Assembly (NCBI GenBank): GCA_026713545.1
Contig: JAPOOG010000132.1
Span: forward strand, 27,364-91,363
DNA: 64,000 nucleotides
Reading direction: 5' to 3'
Source: Bryobacterales bacterium
Lineage (GTDB): Bacteria; Acidobacteriota; Terriglobia; Bryobacterales; UBA6623
Shown in pieces: positions 1 to 8,032 of the stretch. A program made the translations under genes and the position numbers. Every line of letters begins with the position of its first letter. Position 1 is the first letter of the stretch. The notes under the pieces are model-generated. The model was not told the DNA's origin and searched no databases. It saw only the letters and a program-made list of their open reading frames with translations.

Positions 1-146
1 TGGCCCAAGGACCCGATACGCGCGACCCTCAGGTGATGGCGCGTATCCTCACGCATCCGCCCTCTCCGGAGTACCAAGTGCGGTTGGGTGGAGATCTGGA
101 CAAGAACCGGAATTCGATGCTGAATGTTTTATTGGCATCCAAGTAA
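1..146 (+). CDS. 3' end of an unidentified protein (partial)
   Basis: An open frame enters from the left edge and stops at TAA 144-146, giving about 47 C-terminal residues ending in NVLLASK. The fragment is polar and charged with no motif I recognise. It lies 21 bp before the next gene on the same strand, so the two are probably co-transcribed. In other bacteria, small Spy/CpxP-like periplasmic proteins often follow an ECF sigma or anti-sigma gene, so an anti-sigma factor is a guess; nothing in the fragment proves it. Confidence 0.5.
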   Translation, partial: AQGPDTRDPQVMARILTHPPSPEYQVRLGGDLDKNRNSMLNVLLASK

Positions 147-167
147 TCAAGATCCAGGAACGGTCCG

Positions 168-548
168 ATGACGAGTGCTCACGTCGCATTCTATAAAGGC
201 AAGATCTTCGGAGTCCTCTTCGTCGTATTCATCTGCGGCGTCGCAGCGGGCGGTGTGGGCATGAAAGCCTATCTCGAACACACAGCAGCATCCCGGACCC
301 AAACAGGTTTTCACCCGGACAGCCCCCGCTTGGCGATGGAACGCCTGAAGGAAGAACTGGGGCTCGACGACAAACAATTCTCCGAAGTCCATAGCGTCTT
401 GGATGAATGCATCATGCAGGAGGCGGACATGTTTTCCCGTATCGAGAGTCTTCGCTCGGATGGCCGTGCCCGTATCGAGATGATCCTCAACGACCAACAG
501 CGGGAAACATTCCGCAACATTCTTCTCAAAGCCTCAGATCGCCAGTAA
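168..548 (+). CDS. Small membrane-anchored periplasmic protein, Spy/CpxP-like
   Basis: 126 residues. A single hydrophobic segment at about residues 12-30 (KIFGVLFVVFICGVAAGGV) is followed by a soluble, helix-forming, highly charged region of about 90 residues. It contains ERLKEELGLDDKQ and a later RIEMILNDQQRETF, the layout of the Spy/CpxP/heavy-metal-sensor group (paired helices with L-x-L-x-x-x-Q-style turns). Such proteins sense or chaperone in the periplasm and commonly sit beside sigma/anti-sigma genes. Here the neighbour upstream is only a fragment, so the partner is unknown. The family assignment is from helical pattern and size, not from a diagnostic motif. Confidence 0.6.
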   Translation: MTSAHVAFYKGKIFGVLFVVFICGVAAGGVGMKAYLEHTAASRTQTGFHPDSPRLAMERLKEELGLDDKQFSEVHSVLDECIMQEADMFSRIESLRSDGRARIEMILNDQQRETFRNILLKASDRQ

Positions 549-671
549 ACGGGCTTCTCGCCTCTTTTCACATTTGGCTTTCGTTCCACTGGAGTGGATG
601 CCCATTCGCCAAGTGCAGGTGGCAACGAACTTCCCATATGGATCATCGACCGGGCATTAGACTTGTACACG

Positions 672-1133
672 ATGAAGCCCGAACCCGCTCCCTTCGATCC
701 GTCCCGTCTCCCGGAACTGGCGATGAAAGTCATGTCGAACGCCAAGTTCCCGATGCTAGCAACGATGGACGGCGATCAACCGCGCCTGCGTCCTGTATCG
801 CCGGTCAGAACGGACGGATTCACGGTCTACGTGGCATCACTGCGGCGCTACCACAAGACCACGGAACTGGTGTCCAACCCCAAGGTCGAGCTCTGCTATC
901 TGGACGAAGGTCATGACCAAGTTCGGATTACCGGGACGGCCGAGGTTCTTACCGACCCACTGGTGAAGCAATCGATTTGGGACGAGAACGGGCTGATAAG
1001 GCAGTTTCTGGGAACGCTCGACAACCCCGAGCTGATCATCTACCGTATCAAGCCCCACAGCGTCCGCTACATGCAGGAATGGGCGCTTGCATACCACGAA
1101 GTCCCTTTTACGGAGCGTGCTGACGAAGTATGA
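672..1133 (+). CDS. Pyridoxamine 5'-phosphate oxidase-fold protein
   Basis: 153 residues from ATG 672. A split-barrel flavin-binding fold is suggested by the run KFPMLATMDGDQPRLRPVSP, then VYVASLRRYHKTTELVSNPKVELCY and VRITGTAEV, the usual PNPOx-like strand order. Proteins of this family bind FMN or F420 and reduce small substrates; many have no known substrate and this one lacks the extra C-terminal part of true PdxH. I chose 672 because the conserved fold begins soon after it. An in-frame GTG at 594 has a better purine-rich site (GGAG) and would add 26 unconserved residues. Stands alone; the next gene is on the opposite strand. Confidence 0.75.
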   Translation: MKPEPAPFDPSRLPELAMKVMSNAKFPMLATMDGDQPRLRPVSPVRTDGFTVYVASLRRYHKTTELVSNPKVELCYLDEGHDQVRITGTAEVLTDPLVKQSIWDENGLIRQFLGTLDNPELIIYRIKPHSVRYMQEWALAYHEVPFTERADEV

Positions 1134-1216
1134 CACGGCCCCGTCTTAGGAACCGGTAGCGCAAACCTCCTTCGAGATCCGCGCCGTGTTCTTGTAGAGA
1201 CCACAGGCCCGGAATG

Positions 1217-2026
1217 TCAGTGTGTCATCGAATAGACGATGTAATTGATGGCCAGCCGATAGGCCATCGCCGTGTAGCGCTCTGGGTAATGCGGCCAGTC
1301 GGCGTGTTCCCAAGCGTCGCCGAGGTCCATGTTGTGGTTGATCAGAATCATCAGTCGTCCATCGTCGTCGTACACGCCGCGCCACTGCGGAATGATGCCG
1401 TCGTTCTCGTGCGTGCGTCCGGTATACAGCATTTGGACGCCGGGAATCTGCTCCCCAGGCTCCAGGTCGTAGAGAACGTGGAAAACCTCGTCAGCCGGAT
1501 CGAGGTCAACGACCGGCCGGTCCGGGAAGATCTTGCGCAGGCCCCGCATGAACATGGCCCACTCGTAGGTGCCATGGAAATCGTCGAAAATGATGAATCC
1601 GCCGCGCAGCAGATACTCCCGCAGACCGTCCGCCTCCTCATCGGTGAGCGCCCAATGGCCCGGCTCCACGACGTAGATCCACGGATACTCGAACAGACCC
1701 TCCGAGGCCGCGTGCACATAGACTTCCTGCGAGCGTGAATCGATGTTGGAAAGCCTTCGCAGCCCCTGCAGGAAGTGCCTCTCGGCCGCGGGAGAGTCGA
1801 TCATCCACGGCCGATCACCCTCGATCCGCATTCCGTAAGGGTCGGAGTAGGCCAGCCGGGCGAAGTAGAATTCCGCAGGCCTATCGCCGTCCGCGGGCGG
1901 CTCGATCAGCGACATCTCAGGAGGGAAAGGAACACCTCGATAGCTTCGTTGAGCCAGCAGAACGCATCCGGCACACAGCAATCCGGCGAGTCCCCAAGAC
2001 ACCCAGCGGAACTGTAAGACAGCCAT
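1217..2026 (-). CDS. DUF4159 domain protein, membrane-anchored
   Basis: 269 residues from ATG 2026. One N-terminal hydrophobic segment (about residues 10-25, SWGLAGLLCAGCVLLA) precedes a conserved soluble domain of the DUF4159 type: PAEFYFARLAYSDP, then YPWIYVVEPGHWALTDEEA, LLRGGFIIFDDFHG and later GRLMILINHNMDLGDAWE. DUF4159 proteins have a glutamine-amidotransferase-like fold and in many phyla sit beside MoxR/BatA genes; none is nearby here. Function unknown. An upstream in-frame ATG at 2050 would add eight residues. Divergent from the feo operon, with about 200 bp between them. Confidence 0.7.
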   Translation of the reverse strand: MAVLQFRWVSWGLAGLLCAGCVLLAQRSYRGVPFPPEMSLIEPPADGDRPAEFYFARLAYSDPYGMRIEGDRPWMIDSPAAERHFLQGLRRLSNIDSRSQEVYVHAASEGLFEYPWIYVVEPGHWALTDEEADGLREYLLRGGFIIFDDFHGTYEWAMFMRGLRKIFPDRPVVDLDPADEVFHVLYDLEPGEQIPGVQMLYTGRTHENDGIIPQWRGVYDDDGRLMILINHNMDLGDAWEHADWPHYPERYTAMAYRLAINYIVYSMTH

Positions 2027-2162
2027 CGCGTTTTCAAGAATAACACGCACCCTTCATGGCTTATGACGTGTGGATGTGCGCTTTCGTGCATGCGGGGCCG
2101 AGTTGATCCAGCATGACATCGAGCCATCGACATCGATCGGGTGGACTCTTTGGTTGTTTGGT

Positions 2163-2192
2163 TTGACTAGCCGGAGCCGTTACGCGTAGAAT
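2163..2192 (+). promoter_or_regulatory. Promoter of the feo operon
   Basis: TTGACT at 2163-2168 and TAGAAT at 2187-2192 with an 18-bp spacer fit a sigma-70 type promoter. A start site near 2199 would give a leader of about 27 nt. No clear Shine-Dalgarno sequence precedes the ATG at 2226. Confidence 0.6.
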
Positions 2193-2196
2193 GTCT

Positions 2197-2212
2197 TTTA
2201 GGGCTGTCTAAA
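2197..2212. promoter_or_regulatory. DtxR/MntR-type operator
   Basis: TTTAGGGCTGTCTAAA is an imperfect palindrome (TTTAG paired with CTAAA) lying just downstream of the -10 box, over the predicted start of transcription. Its half sites resemble the TTAGG-type half sites of DtxR-family boxes. The first gene of the operon encodes such a regulator, so metal-dependent autorepression is the natural inference. Confidence 0.6.
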
Positions 2213-2225
2213 TTAAATATTCAAT

Positions 2226-2915
2226 ATGCCTTCAGAAGCCGTCGACGACTACCTCAAGGCGATCTACGAGATCGCAGGCGACGACGGGCGCGCTTCAACA
2301 GCATCGCTGGCGCGCAAGCTGAGCGTGGCCCCGGCGTCCGTCACCGGTATGCTCCAAAAGCTCGCCGTGCGTAATCCCGCGCCCGTGGAGTACGAGAAGC
2401 ACCACGGGGCACGGCTGAGCGATCACGGCAAACAACGAGCACTGGAGGTCATTCGCCATCACCGACTGATCGAGCTGTTCCTCCATCGCATGCTCGGCTA
2501 TAGCTGGGACGAAGTGCATGACGAAGCCGAACGACTGGAGCACGCCATCTCCGAGCAACTCGAGGATCGCATCGCCGAACGGCTCGGCGACCCCGAAGTC
2601 GATCCTCACGGGCATCCGATTCCGCGTAAAGACGGCACGATCCCACCAAGGCGCGACCTGAGCCTGCTGGACCTTTTCGTCGGTGCGAAGACGACGGTCT
2701 CGAGGGTGTCGGACAACGACCCGGAGATTCTGCGCTATCTCTCCGAACTCGGCATTACGCCAGGAACGACGCTGCACCTTACGGAAAGAGCGCCGTTTGA
2801 CGGACCACTGATGCTGGAAGTCGGCCCCGACAATGAGAAACAAGTATTAGGTCCCCGTGTCGCCGGCGAGATTCGCGTCTTGCCGCCCACAGCGAACGGG
2901 GAAACGACGGGCTGA
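2226..2915 (+). CDS. DtxR/MntR-family metal-dependent repressor with FeoA-like C-terminus
   Basis: 229 residues. Residues 1-65 form the winged helix (recognition segment ASVTGMLQKL), 66-140 the metal-binding dimerisation domain, and about 150-222 an SH3/FeoA-like domain. Candidate ligands, aligned by eye to DtxR, are H79, E83, H98, E105 and H106, all kept. The positions equal to DtxR Met10 and Cys102 carry Asp8 and Glu102, as in MntR. First gene of the operon with the tethered regulator and split FeoB, 5 bp apart from the next gene, and behind a matching operator. It probably represses the operon when metal is plentiful; whether Fe2+ or Mn2+ is the true co-repressor is open. Confidence 0.88.
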   Translation: MPSEAVDDYLKAIYEIAGDDGRASTASLARKLSVAPASVTGMLQKLAVRNPAPVEYEKHHGARLSDHGKQRALEVIRHHRLIELFLHRMLGYSWDEVHDEAERLEHAISEQLEDRIAERLGDPEVDPHGHPIPRKDGTIPPRRDLSLLDLFVGAKTTVSRVSDNDPEILRYLSELGITPGTTLHLTERAPFDGPLMLEVGPDNEKQVLGPRVAGEIRVLPPTANGETTG

Positions 2916-2920
2916 CTGCG

Positions 2921-3973
2921 ATGACCGACTCAATCTCGGTATGGCTGCTGTCGCTTCTGCTCCTCGCTCTCGCAACGGCTTGGCCCAACGTGGGTTTGTG
3001 GGCTCAATGGAAGCGAAGCCTTGGGCAGCGGAACCGGCGGTTGTTCGAGGATGCGCTCAAACACATCATCACTTGGGAACACCGCAGCCAAGCCGCCACG
3101 CCGGAATCCCTTGCCGGTGCGCTGGCCCTCTCACAGCGGCGCACGCTCGATCTGATCGTGCTCATGGAAACGCGCGGACATGTGTGCAGTGACACCGGCG
3201 GATTGACCCTCACGCCCGAGGGCGAACGCTGGGCACTGCACGTCGTGCGGGCGCATCGACTCTGGGAGACCTACCTGACCGATGACGCAGGCATGCCGAT
3301 GGAGAGAGTGCACCGGGCGGCCGAGATCGCCGAGCATCAACTGTCGGAGGAGAACCTTGACCAGTTGGATGCGCACTTGGGCCATCCCGAGAGTGACCCG
3401 CACGGCGATCCGATCCCTACCGTCGAGGGTACCGTCAAGCCGCTGGACGCGGTGGCCCTCACAGAATGGCCGCAGGGCGAACCGGCCCGCGTCGTTCACA
3501 TTGAGGACGAGCCGGATGTCATCTTCCGCCAAATCGTCGCCGCCGATCTGCGTCCGGGTTCGACGATCCGCATTCTGGAAAACTCGCCGCAGCGGCTTAT
3601 CGTCAGCGACGGCAGCGCCGAACACCGCTTGGCGCATGTCGTCGCCGCCAATATTCAGGTCGCCGAGGCTCAGCGCGCAACAAGGCCGACAGGCACACGG
3701 CGATTGTCGGAACTGCGGGCGGGCGAGGCCGCCGAGGTCTTCGAGCTTGATGTTTCGTGCCGTGGATTCAGCCGCCGCCGTTTGCTCGATCTCGGTCTGA
3801 CCCCCCAAGCCCGTGTCGAAGTCGCACTGGACAATCCCTTCGGCGATCCACGCGGTTTTCGCGTGCGCGGCACGACCATAGCGCTCCGCAAACAGCAGGC
3901 CGACCAAGTCTGGATCAAGACACAGAAGACCTCCCATGAACCAGAGATCGCAGCCGAGGTGACTCACGCATGA
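2921..3973 (+). CDS. Membrane-tethered DtxR-like protein fused to two FeoA domains
   Basis: 350 residues. An N-terminal membrane segment (about 6-26, rich in Leu) is followed by a complete DtxR-like unit. That unit has a winged-helix-like part (TPESLAGALALSQRRTLDLI), the dimerisation helices with conserved metal-ligand positions (RAHRLWE, VHRAAE, AEH), and the linker HLGHPESDPHGDPIP, nearly the same as in the upstream repressor. Two FeoA/SH3-like domains follow at about 190-245 and 258-335. FeoA domains are small partners of FeoB. The stop overlaps the start of the FeoB G-domain gene (ATGA, 3970-3973), so the two are translationally coupled. I infer a membrane-bound iron-sensing partner of FeoB rather than a DNA-binding repressor. 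Confidence 0.8.
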   Translation: MTDSISVWLLSLLLLALATAWPNVGLWAQWKRSLGQRNRRLFEDALKHIITWEHRSQAATPESLAGALALSQRRTLDLIVLMETRGHVCSDTGGLTLTPEGERWALHVVRAHRLWETYLTDDAGMPMERVHRAAEIAEHQLSEENLDQLDAHLGHPESDPHGDPIPTVEGTVKPLDAVALTEWPQGEPARVVHIEDEPDVIFRQIVAADLRPGSTIRILENSPQRLIVSDGSAEHRLAHVVAANIQVAEAQRATRPTGTRRLSELRAGEAAEVFELDVSCRGFSRRRLLDLGLTPQARVEVALDNPFGDPRGFRVRGTTIALRKQQADQVWIKTQKTSHEPEIAAEVTHA

Positions 3974-4800
3974 CACCCACAGCCGCTGCGCACTCGAATT
4001 GCGAAACCTGTCCCGCGCACGCCCAGCTCGCGCAGATGGGCGTTTCGCTCGGAAAATTCGACTACTTGGTCGCCCTTGCCGGGAATCCGAACACCGGCAA
4101 GTCATCGGTTTTCAACGCGCTCACCGGCCTGCGGCAGCACGTCGGCAATTGGACCGGCAAGACCGTCATGCGCGCCGAAGGCGGCTACGCCTTCCAAACC
4201 CTTCGCTACAAGCTCGTCGACCTCCCAGGGACATATTCGCTGCTCTCGGCTTCCGAGGACGAGGAGATCAGCCGCAACTTCCTCCTCTTCGGGCGACCCG
4301 ACTGCACCGTTGTCGTCGTAGATGCTACGGCGCTCGAGAGAAACCTGAATCTCGTACTTCAGGTGATGGAAATCACCGATCGAGTCGTCGTCTGTGTCAA
4401 CTTGATGGACGAGGCACAGCGCAAAGGTATCGAGGTCGATGTCCGAAGCCTTTCTCGTGATCTCGGAGTGCCCGCCGTCCCCACTGTCGCGCGTACGAAG
4501 GAAGGCCTGCACGAATTGGTGCAGACCATCGCCGACCTGATTTCCGGCGCCGTCATCTCGAAGCCGGTCCATCCGAGTCACCCACCGGAACTCGAAAGCG
4601 CTGTCGATGAACTAGTCCCGCTGATTGAACAGTCCGCGCCCGGCCTCCCAAACGCCCGCTGGGTTGCGCTGCGACTGCTCGATGGTGACCACAAAGTCCG
4701 GCAGGCGCTGTTGTCGGGCGAGTTGGCCGATCTCGAATCCCAGCAATCAGCCCCTATAGAAGAGATCAGCAGCGTAGTCGCCCTCCAAGGACGCCAATGA
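3970..4800 (+). CDS. feoB: Ferrous iron transporter FeoB, separate G-protein part
   Basis: 276 residues, only the cytoplasmic half of FeoB. G1 is GNPNTGKS (38-45), G3 DLPG (84-87) and G4 NLMD (144-147); the G2 region is HVGNWTGKT. Residues after about 200 match the helical GDI-like spacer (RLLDGD). A short N-terminal leader carries a Cys pair (Cys11, Cys14 in NCETCP). In most bacteria this half is fused to the permease; here it ends with a stop that overlaps the permease start by 4 bp (ATGA at 4797). GTP hydrolysis by this protein should gate Fe2+ uptake by the next gene product at the inner membrane. Confidence 0.9.
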   Translation: MTPTAAAHSNCETCPAHAQLAQMGVSLGKFDYLVALAGNPNTGKSSVFNALTGLRQHVGNWTGKTVMRAEGGYAFQTLRYKLVDLPGTYSLLSASEDEEISRNFLLFGRPDCTVVVVDATALERNLNLVLQVMEITDRVVVCVNLMDEAQRKGIEVDVRSLSRDLGVPAVPTVARTKEGLHELVQTIADLISGAVISKPVHPSHPPELESAVDELVPLIEQSAPGLPNARWVALRLLDGDHKVRQALLSGELADLESQQSAPIEEISSVVALQGRQ

Positions 4801-6191
4801 CAGCGAAGGTCGCCGATCCGAAGACCGTCCTGCTTCGCGCAGACCACTTGCGCCGCCAGATCGGCGATGACTTCCGCGACCGCATCGTCTCATCCCTCTA
4901 CGCCGATGCGCGGCGCATCGCCGATCGATCGGTCCGCATCGGCGCGGATCAGAAATGGGATTGGGATCAGAAAGTCGACCGCATCGTCACCTCTCCGGTA
5001 CTCGGGCTGCCCATCATGCTCGGCATCCTATCGCTCGTTTTCTGGATCACGATCGTCGGTGCGAATTACCCGTCACAGATGCTGGCTGAGTTCTTCTTCG
5101 TGGTGGAGAGCACGGCGGTTGATCTCTTCACCGACTGGGGCGTGCCCGACTGGATAACGGGTTTTATCTGGAATGGCGTTTTTCGCGGCCTCTCGTGGGT
5201 AGTGAGCGTGATGCTGCCGCCGATGGCGATCTTCTTCCCGATGTTCACCATCCTGGAGGACCTCGGCTATCTACCACGCGTAGCCTTCAACCTGGACTGG
5301 CTCTTTCGCAAATCCGGCGCCCACGGCAAGCAGGCGCTGACAATGGCGATGGGCTTCGGCTGCAACGCCGCAGGCGTCACCGCAACTCGCGTGATCGATT
5401 CTCCTCGCGAGCGGCTGATCGCCATACTGACGAACAACTTTGTTCCCTGCAACGGCCGCTTCCCGACGTTGATCATGCTCGCGACGATCTTCGTGGCGGC
5501 TGCGTTCCCGCCGGCGTTCGCATCGTTTGCTGCGGCTGGAGCGGTCGTCGGGGTAGTCCTGATCGGAGTCGGCTTCACGCTGCTCGCTTCCTGGCTACTC
5601 GCGCGGACCGTCTTGCAAGGCGAAGCCTCGGCATTCACCTTGGAACTGCCTCCTTACCGCCGTCCGAGCATTATGCGTATTCTCTATACGTCGCTGATTG
5701 ACCGCACCATTTTTGTGCTCTGGCGAGCGATCATGACCGCTGCCCCGGCGGGCGCCGTGATCTGGATACTGGCCAACATCAATGTAGCCGGCGTCAGCCT
5801 GGCTCAGCGTTCAGCCGATTTTCTCGATTTGCTCGGTTTTGCCATCGGTCTCGACGGCGTAATCCTGCTGGCATACGTCATCGCCATTCCGGCTAACGAA
5901 ATCGTCGTCCCGACGATGCTGATGATCTACATGGGTGTCGGCATGATGTCGGACGTCACATCGTACGACGAGATCCGCGCGCTGCTCGTCGAGCAGCAGG
6001 GTTGGACCATGCTGACAGCCGTCAACCTGATGCTCTTCTCGCTCCTCCACAATCCCTGCGCGACTACGATCATCACCATCTGGAAAGAGACACGTAGCAC
6101 CAAGTGGACCACCATCGGCGCCCTGATGCCGCTGTTCTTCGCCTTCGCCGTCACCTTCGCGGTGGCAACCCTTTGGCGCATCATCGCCTGA
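4797..6191 (+). CDS. feoB: Ferrous iron transporter FeoB, separate permease part
   Basis: 464 residues with about eight membrane helices. FeoB signature segments are present: GFGCN (186-190), NNFVPCNGR (213-221), PANEIVVPT and LLHNPCATT, covering the Gate regions with their conserved cysteines. The first 60 residues are the end of the cytoplasmic spacer (LYADARRIADR). It lacks any G domain, which is encoded by the overlapping upstream gene. Last gene of the operon; a gap of about 125 bp follows. Function is Fe2+ import across the inner membrane. Confidence 0.92.
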   Translation: MTAKVADPKTVLLRADHLRRQIGDDFRDRIVSSLYADARRIADRSVRIGADQKWDWDQKVDRIVTSPVLGLPIMLGILSLVFWITIVGANYPSQMLAEFFFVVESTAVDLFTDWGVPDWITGFIWNGVFRGLSWVVSVMLPPMAIFFPMFTILEDLGYLPRVAFNLDWLFRKSGAHGKQALTMAMGFGCNAAGVTATRVIDSPRERLIAILTNNFVPCNGRFPTLIMLATIFVAAAFPPAFASFAAAGAVVGVVLIGVGFTLLASWLLARTVLQGEASAFTLELPPYRRPSIMRILYTSLIDRTIFVLWRAIMTAAPAGAVIWILANINVAGVSLAQRSADFLDLLGFAIGLDGVILLAYVIAIPANEIVVPTMLMIYMGVGMMSDVTSYDEIRALLVEQQGWTMLTAVNLMLFSLLHNPCATTIITIWKETRSTKWTTIGALMPLFFAFAVTFAVATLWRIIA

Positions 6192-6318
6192 CCGACTGCG
6201 ACATTCCCGCTTCTCCTCACCGCACGCGGAAAGAGTCGGGGGGTAAATCTGCGTCATGCACCGAAAGGGCGGCTTCACTTGTTAAACTCTTCCTCGCAAA
6301 CCACCAGCGAGGAACTCC

Positions 6319-7494
6319 ATGTCCCCCTCAACCAAAACACGTCGTGACCTGCTCGGTACCCTGATCGTCGCCGGTGCACATGCCACAGCGCTGCGCCCCC
6401 GCGCCGCCGCAGCCAAAGCCAAAGTCGACGACAGAAAGATCATCAGCATGCGGCCTCATCTCTACCACGGCTGGCCAACGCTGGCGCGGCGTAAGGACGG
6501 CGAGTTGCTCGTTGTGTGTTCCGGAGGCCGGGAAGCGCACGTCTGCCCCTTCGGCTGGGTCGAGATCATGCGCTCGAAAGACGACGGACAGACCTGGGGA
6601 TGGCCCCGCGTCCTGATGGACACCGCGATCGACGACCGCGACGCCGGCGTGTGCGAGACTCAGCAAGGATCGCTGCTCGTCACGACGTTCACCTCGCTCG
6701 CCTACATCAGCTATTTCAAGGAGGCCAAGCCGGGGGCCAGAGGCCGCTTCACCGATTGGACCAAGGAGAAGATGGCAGCTTGGCAGGCCGCGCATGCGCG
6801 CACGTCCGCTGCCGATCGCGAGCGTATGCTGGGGACTTGGATGCTGCGGTCGAGCGACGGCGGCGTGACATGGTCCGCGCCATTCCGTGTGCCGGTGAAC
6901 AGTCCGCATGGCCCAATCCCGCTGTCCGACGGACGGGTGATCTACGCCGGAAAGCGGCTCTGGCATGAGAAAAAGCGAATCGGTGTCGCCGAGTCGCACG
7001 ATGATGGAAAGACTTGGCGCTGGCTCGCCGAGATCCCCACGCGCGACGGCGATGACTTCACCGAGTACCACGAGCTTCACATCGGCGAGGCGGCCAACGG
7101 ACACCTGATCGCGCAGATCCGTAACCACAACAAGAAGAACGAACGCGAGACGCTGCAAACCGAATCCGACGACGGCGGCCGGACATGGTCCACTCCGCAC
7201 TCCATCGGCGTGTGGGGACTGCCATCACACCTGCTGAGTCTCCGCGACGGGCGCATGCTCATGACGTACGGCTACCGCCGCGAGCCCTTCGGCAACCAAG
7301 CACACCTGAGCAGGGACAACGGCAGAACCTGGTCTGAAGCCATGACCATCTCCGACGACGGCGACGCAGGCGATCTCGGCTACCCGTCAACCGTCGAGCT
7401 GGGTGACGGCTCTCTCGTCACCGTCTGGTACGAGCGCCTGAAAAGCTCACCGTACGCCGTCCTGCGGCAGGCTAACTGGCGGTTGCCCGCGTAA
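6319..7494 (+). CDS. Secreted sialidase-like (BNR/Asp-box) protein
   Basis: 391 residues. The start has an Arg-rich n-region (TKTRRDLLGTLIVAGAHA) resembling a Tat-type signal, cut near residue 30. Five Asp-boxes (S-x-D-x-G-x-T-W) are visible: SKDDGQTW, SSDGGVTW, SHDDGKTW, SDDGGRTW and SRDNGRTW, which mark a six-bladed sialidase-type propeller. Family members are exo-alpha-sialidases or related glycan-binding enzymes; the catalytic Arg triad and Asp cannot be assigned with certainty by eye, so the substrate is unknown. Preceded by GAGG (6309-6312). Monocistronic. Confidence 0.8.
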   Translation: MSPSTKTRRDLLGTLIVAGAHATALRPRAAAAKAKVDDRKIISMRPHLYHGWPTLARRKDGELLVVCSGGREAHVCPFGWVEIMRSKDDGQTWGWPRVLMDTAIDDRDAGVCETQQGSLLVTTFTSLAYISYFKEAKPGARGRFTDWTKEKMAAWQAAHARTSAADRERMLGTWMLRSSDGGVTWSAPFRVPVNSPHGPIPLSDGRVIYAGKRLWHEKKRIGVAESHDDGKTWRWLAEIPTRDGDDFTEYHELHIGEAANGHLIAQIRNHNKKNERETLQTESDDGGRTWSTPHSIGVWGLPSHLLSLRDGRMLMTYGYRREPFGNQAHLSRDNGRTWSEAMTISDDGDAGDLGYPSTVELGDGSLVTVWYERLKSSPYAVLRQANWRLPA

Positions 7495-8032
7495 TGTCTC
7501 GATGGGCTTGACAGTCTCGACAATCGCAAACTTTTTTTCTGAAGCTTGCAGGCACCCGGCTTAAAGGGAGTAATCGGCTGGGCTTATTATCAAGTGTAGC
7601 TGCATTCTTCTAGCATTGAGACAGCTATAGCAAGCCCCAAAAACCAACTCCACCGTTGAAGAGGGTAACGGCAATGACTTTCCGTTCATGGCCCTCCCCT
7701 TCACAGTCTTGTAAGTCCTTGTAAATCAGGTAGACCCTCCTTCGTGTCTACCTGGGAACGAGGGAGGCGGGGATTGTTCGCGAGCCAGTGCATCGAAGAA
7801 GCTCACAGTCATCGCGTAGAGGGCTCGAAAAGGTGGTTCGCCTGCAGCTCCCTCCTGCCGCAGCAGGCTTTCTTATTTTTCTACTTGATATCGAGTTGCA
7901 TGTTTGGTAGCTTGGACAACTCGGGTTCGTGTGGGCCATCCGGCTTGTATGTTCCCGAATACCCTTGAAAACAGGCATTGGAGAATGATTATGGTCAGAC
8001 ACTGCGTCTCTGGGCAAGGAGCACCAAGTGAC
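7495..8032. other. Intergenic region without a supported gene
   Basis: No frame here has a convincing start, codon pattern or motif. A TTGACA at about 7508 has no good -10 partner. A small hairpin with a T-rich tail lies near 7854-7880. Two short open frames in the second half look like chance. Confidence 0.5.
7854..7880 (+). terminator. Weak terminator-like hairpin
   Basis: CCTGC and GCAGG form a 5-bp stem with a CGCA loop, followed by a T-rich stretch (7868-7880). Short stem, so only a weak candidate. Confidence 0.3.

Noticed and set aside
7744..7968. A 74-codon plus-strand gene
   Set aside because: No ribosome site, Cys- and Ser-rich chance composition, and it overlaps a terminator-like hairpin.
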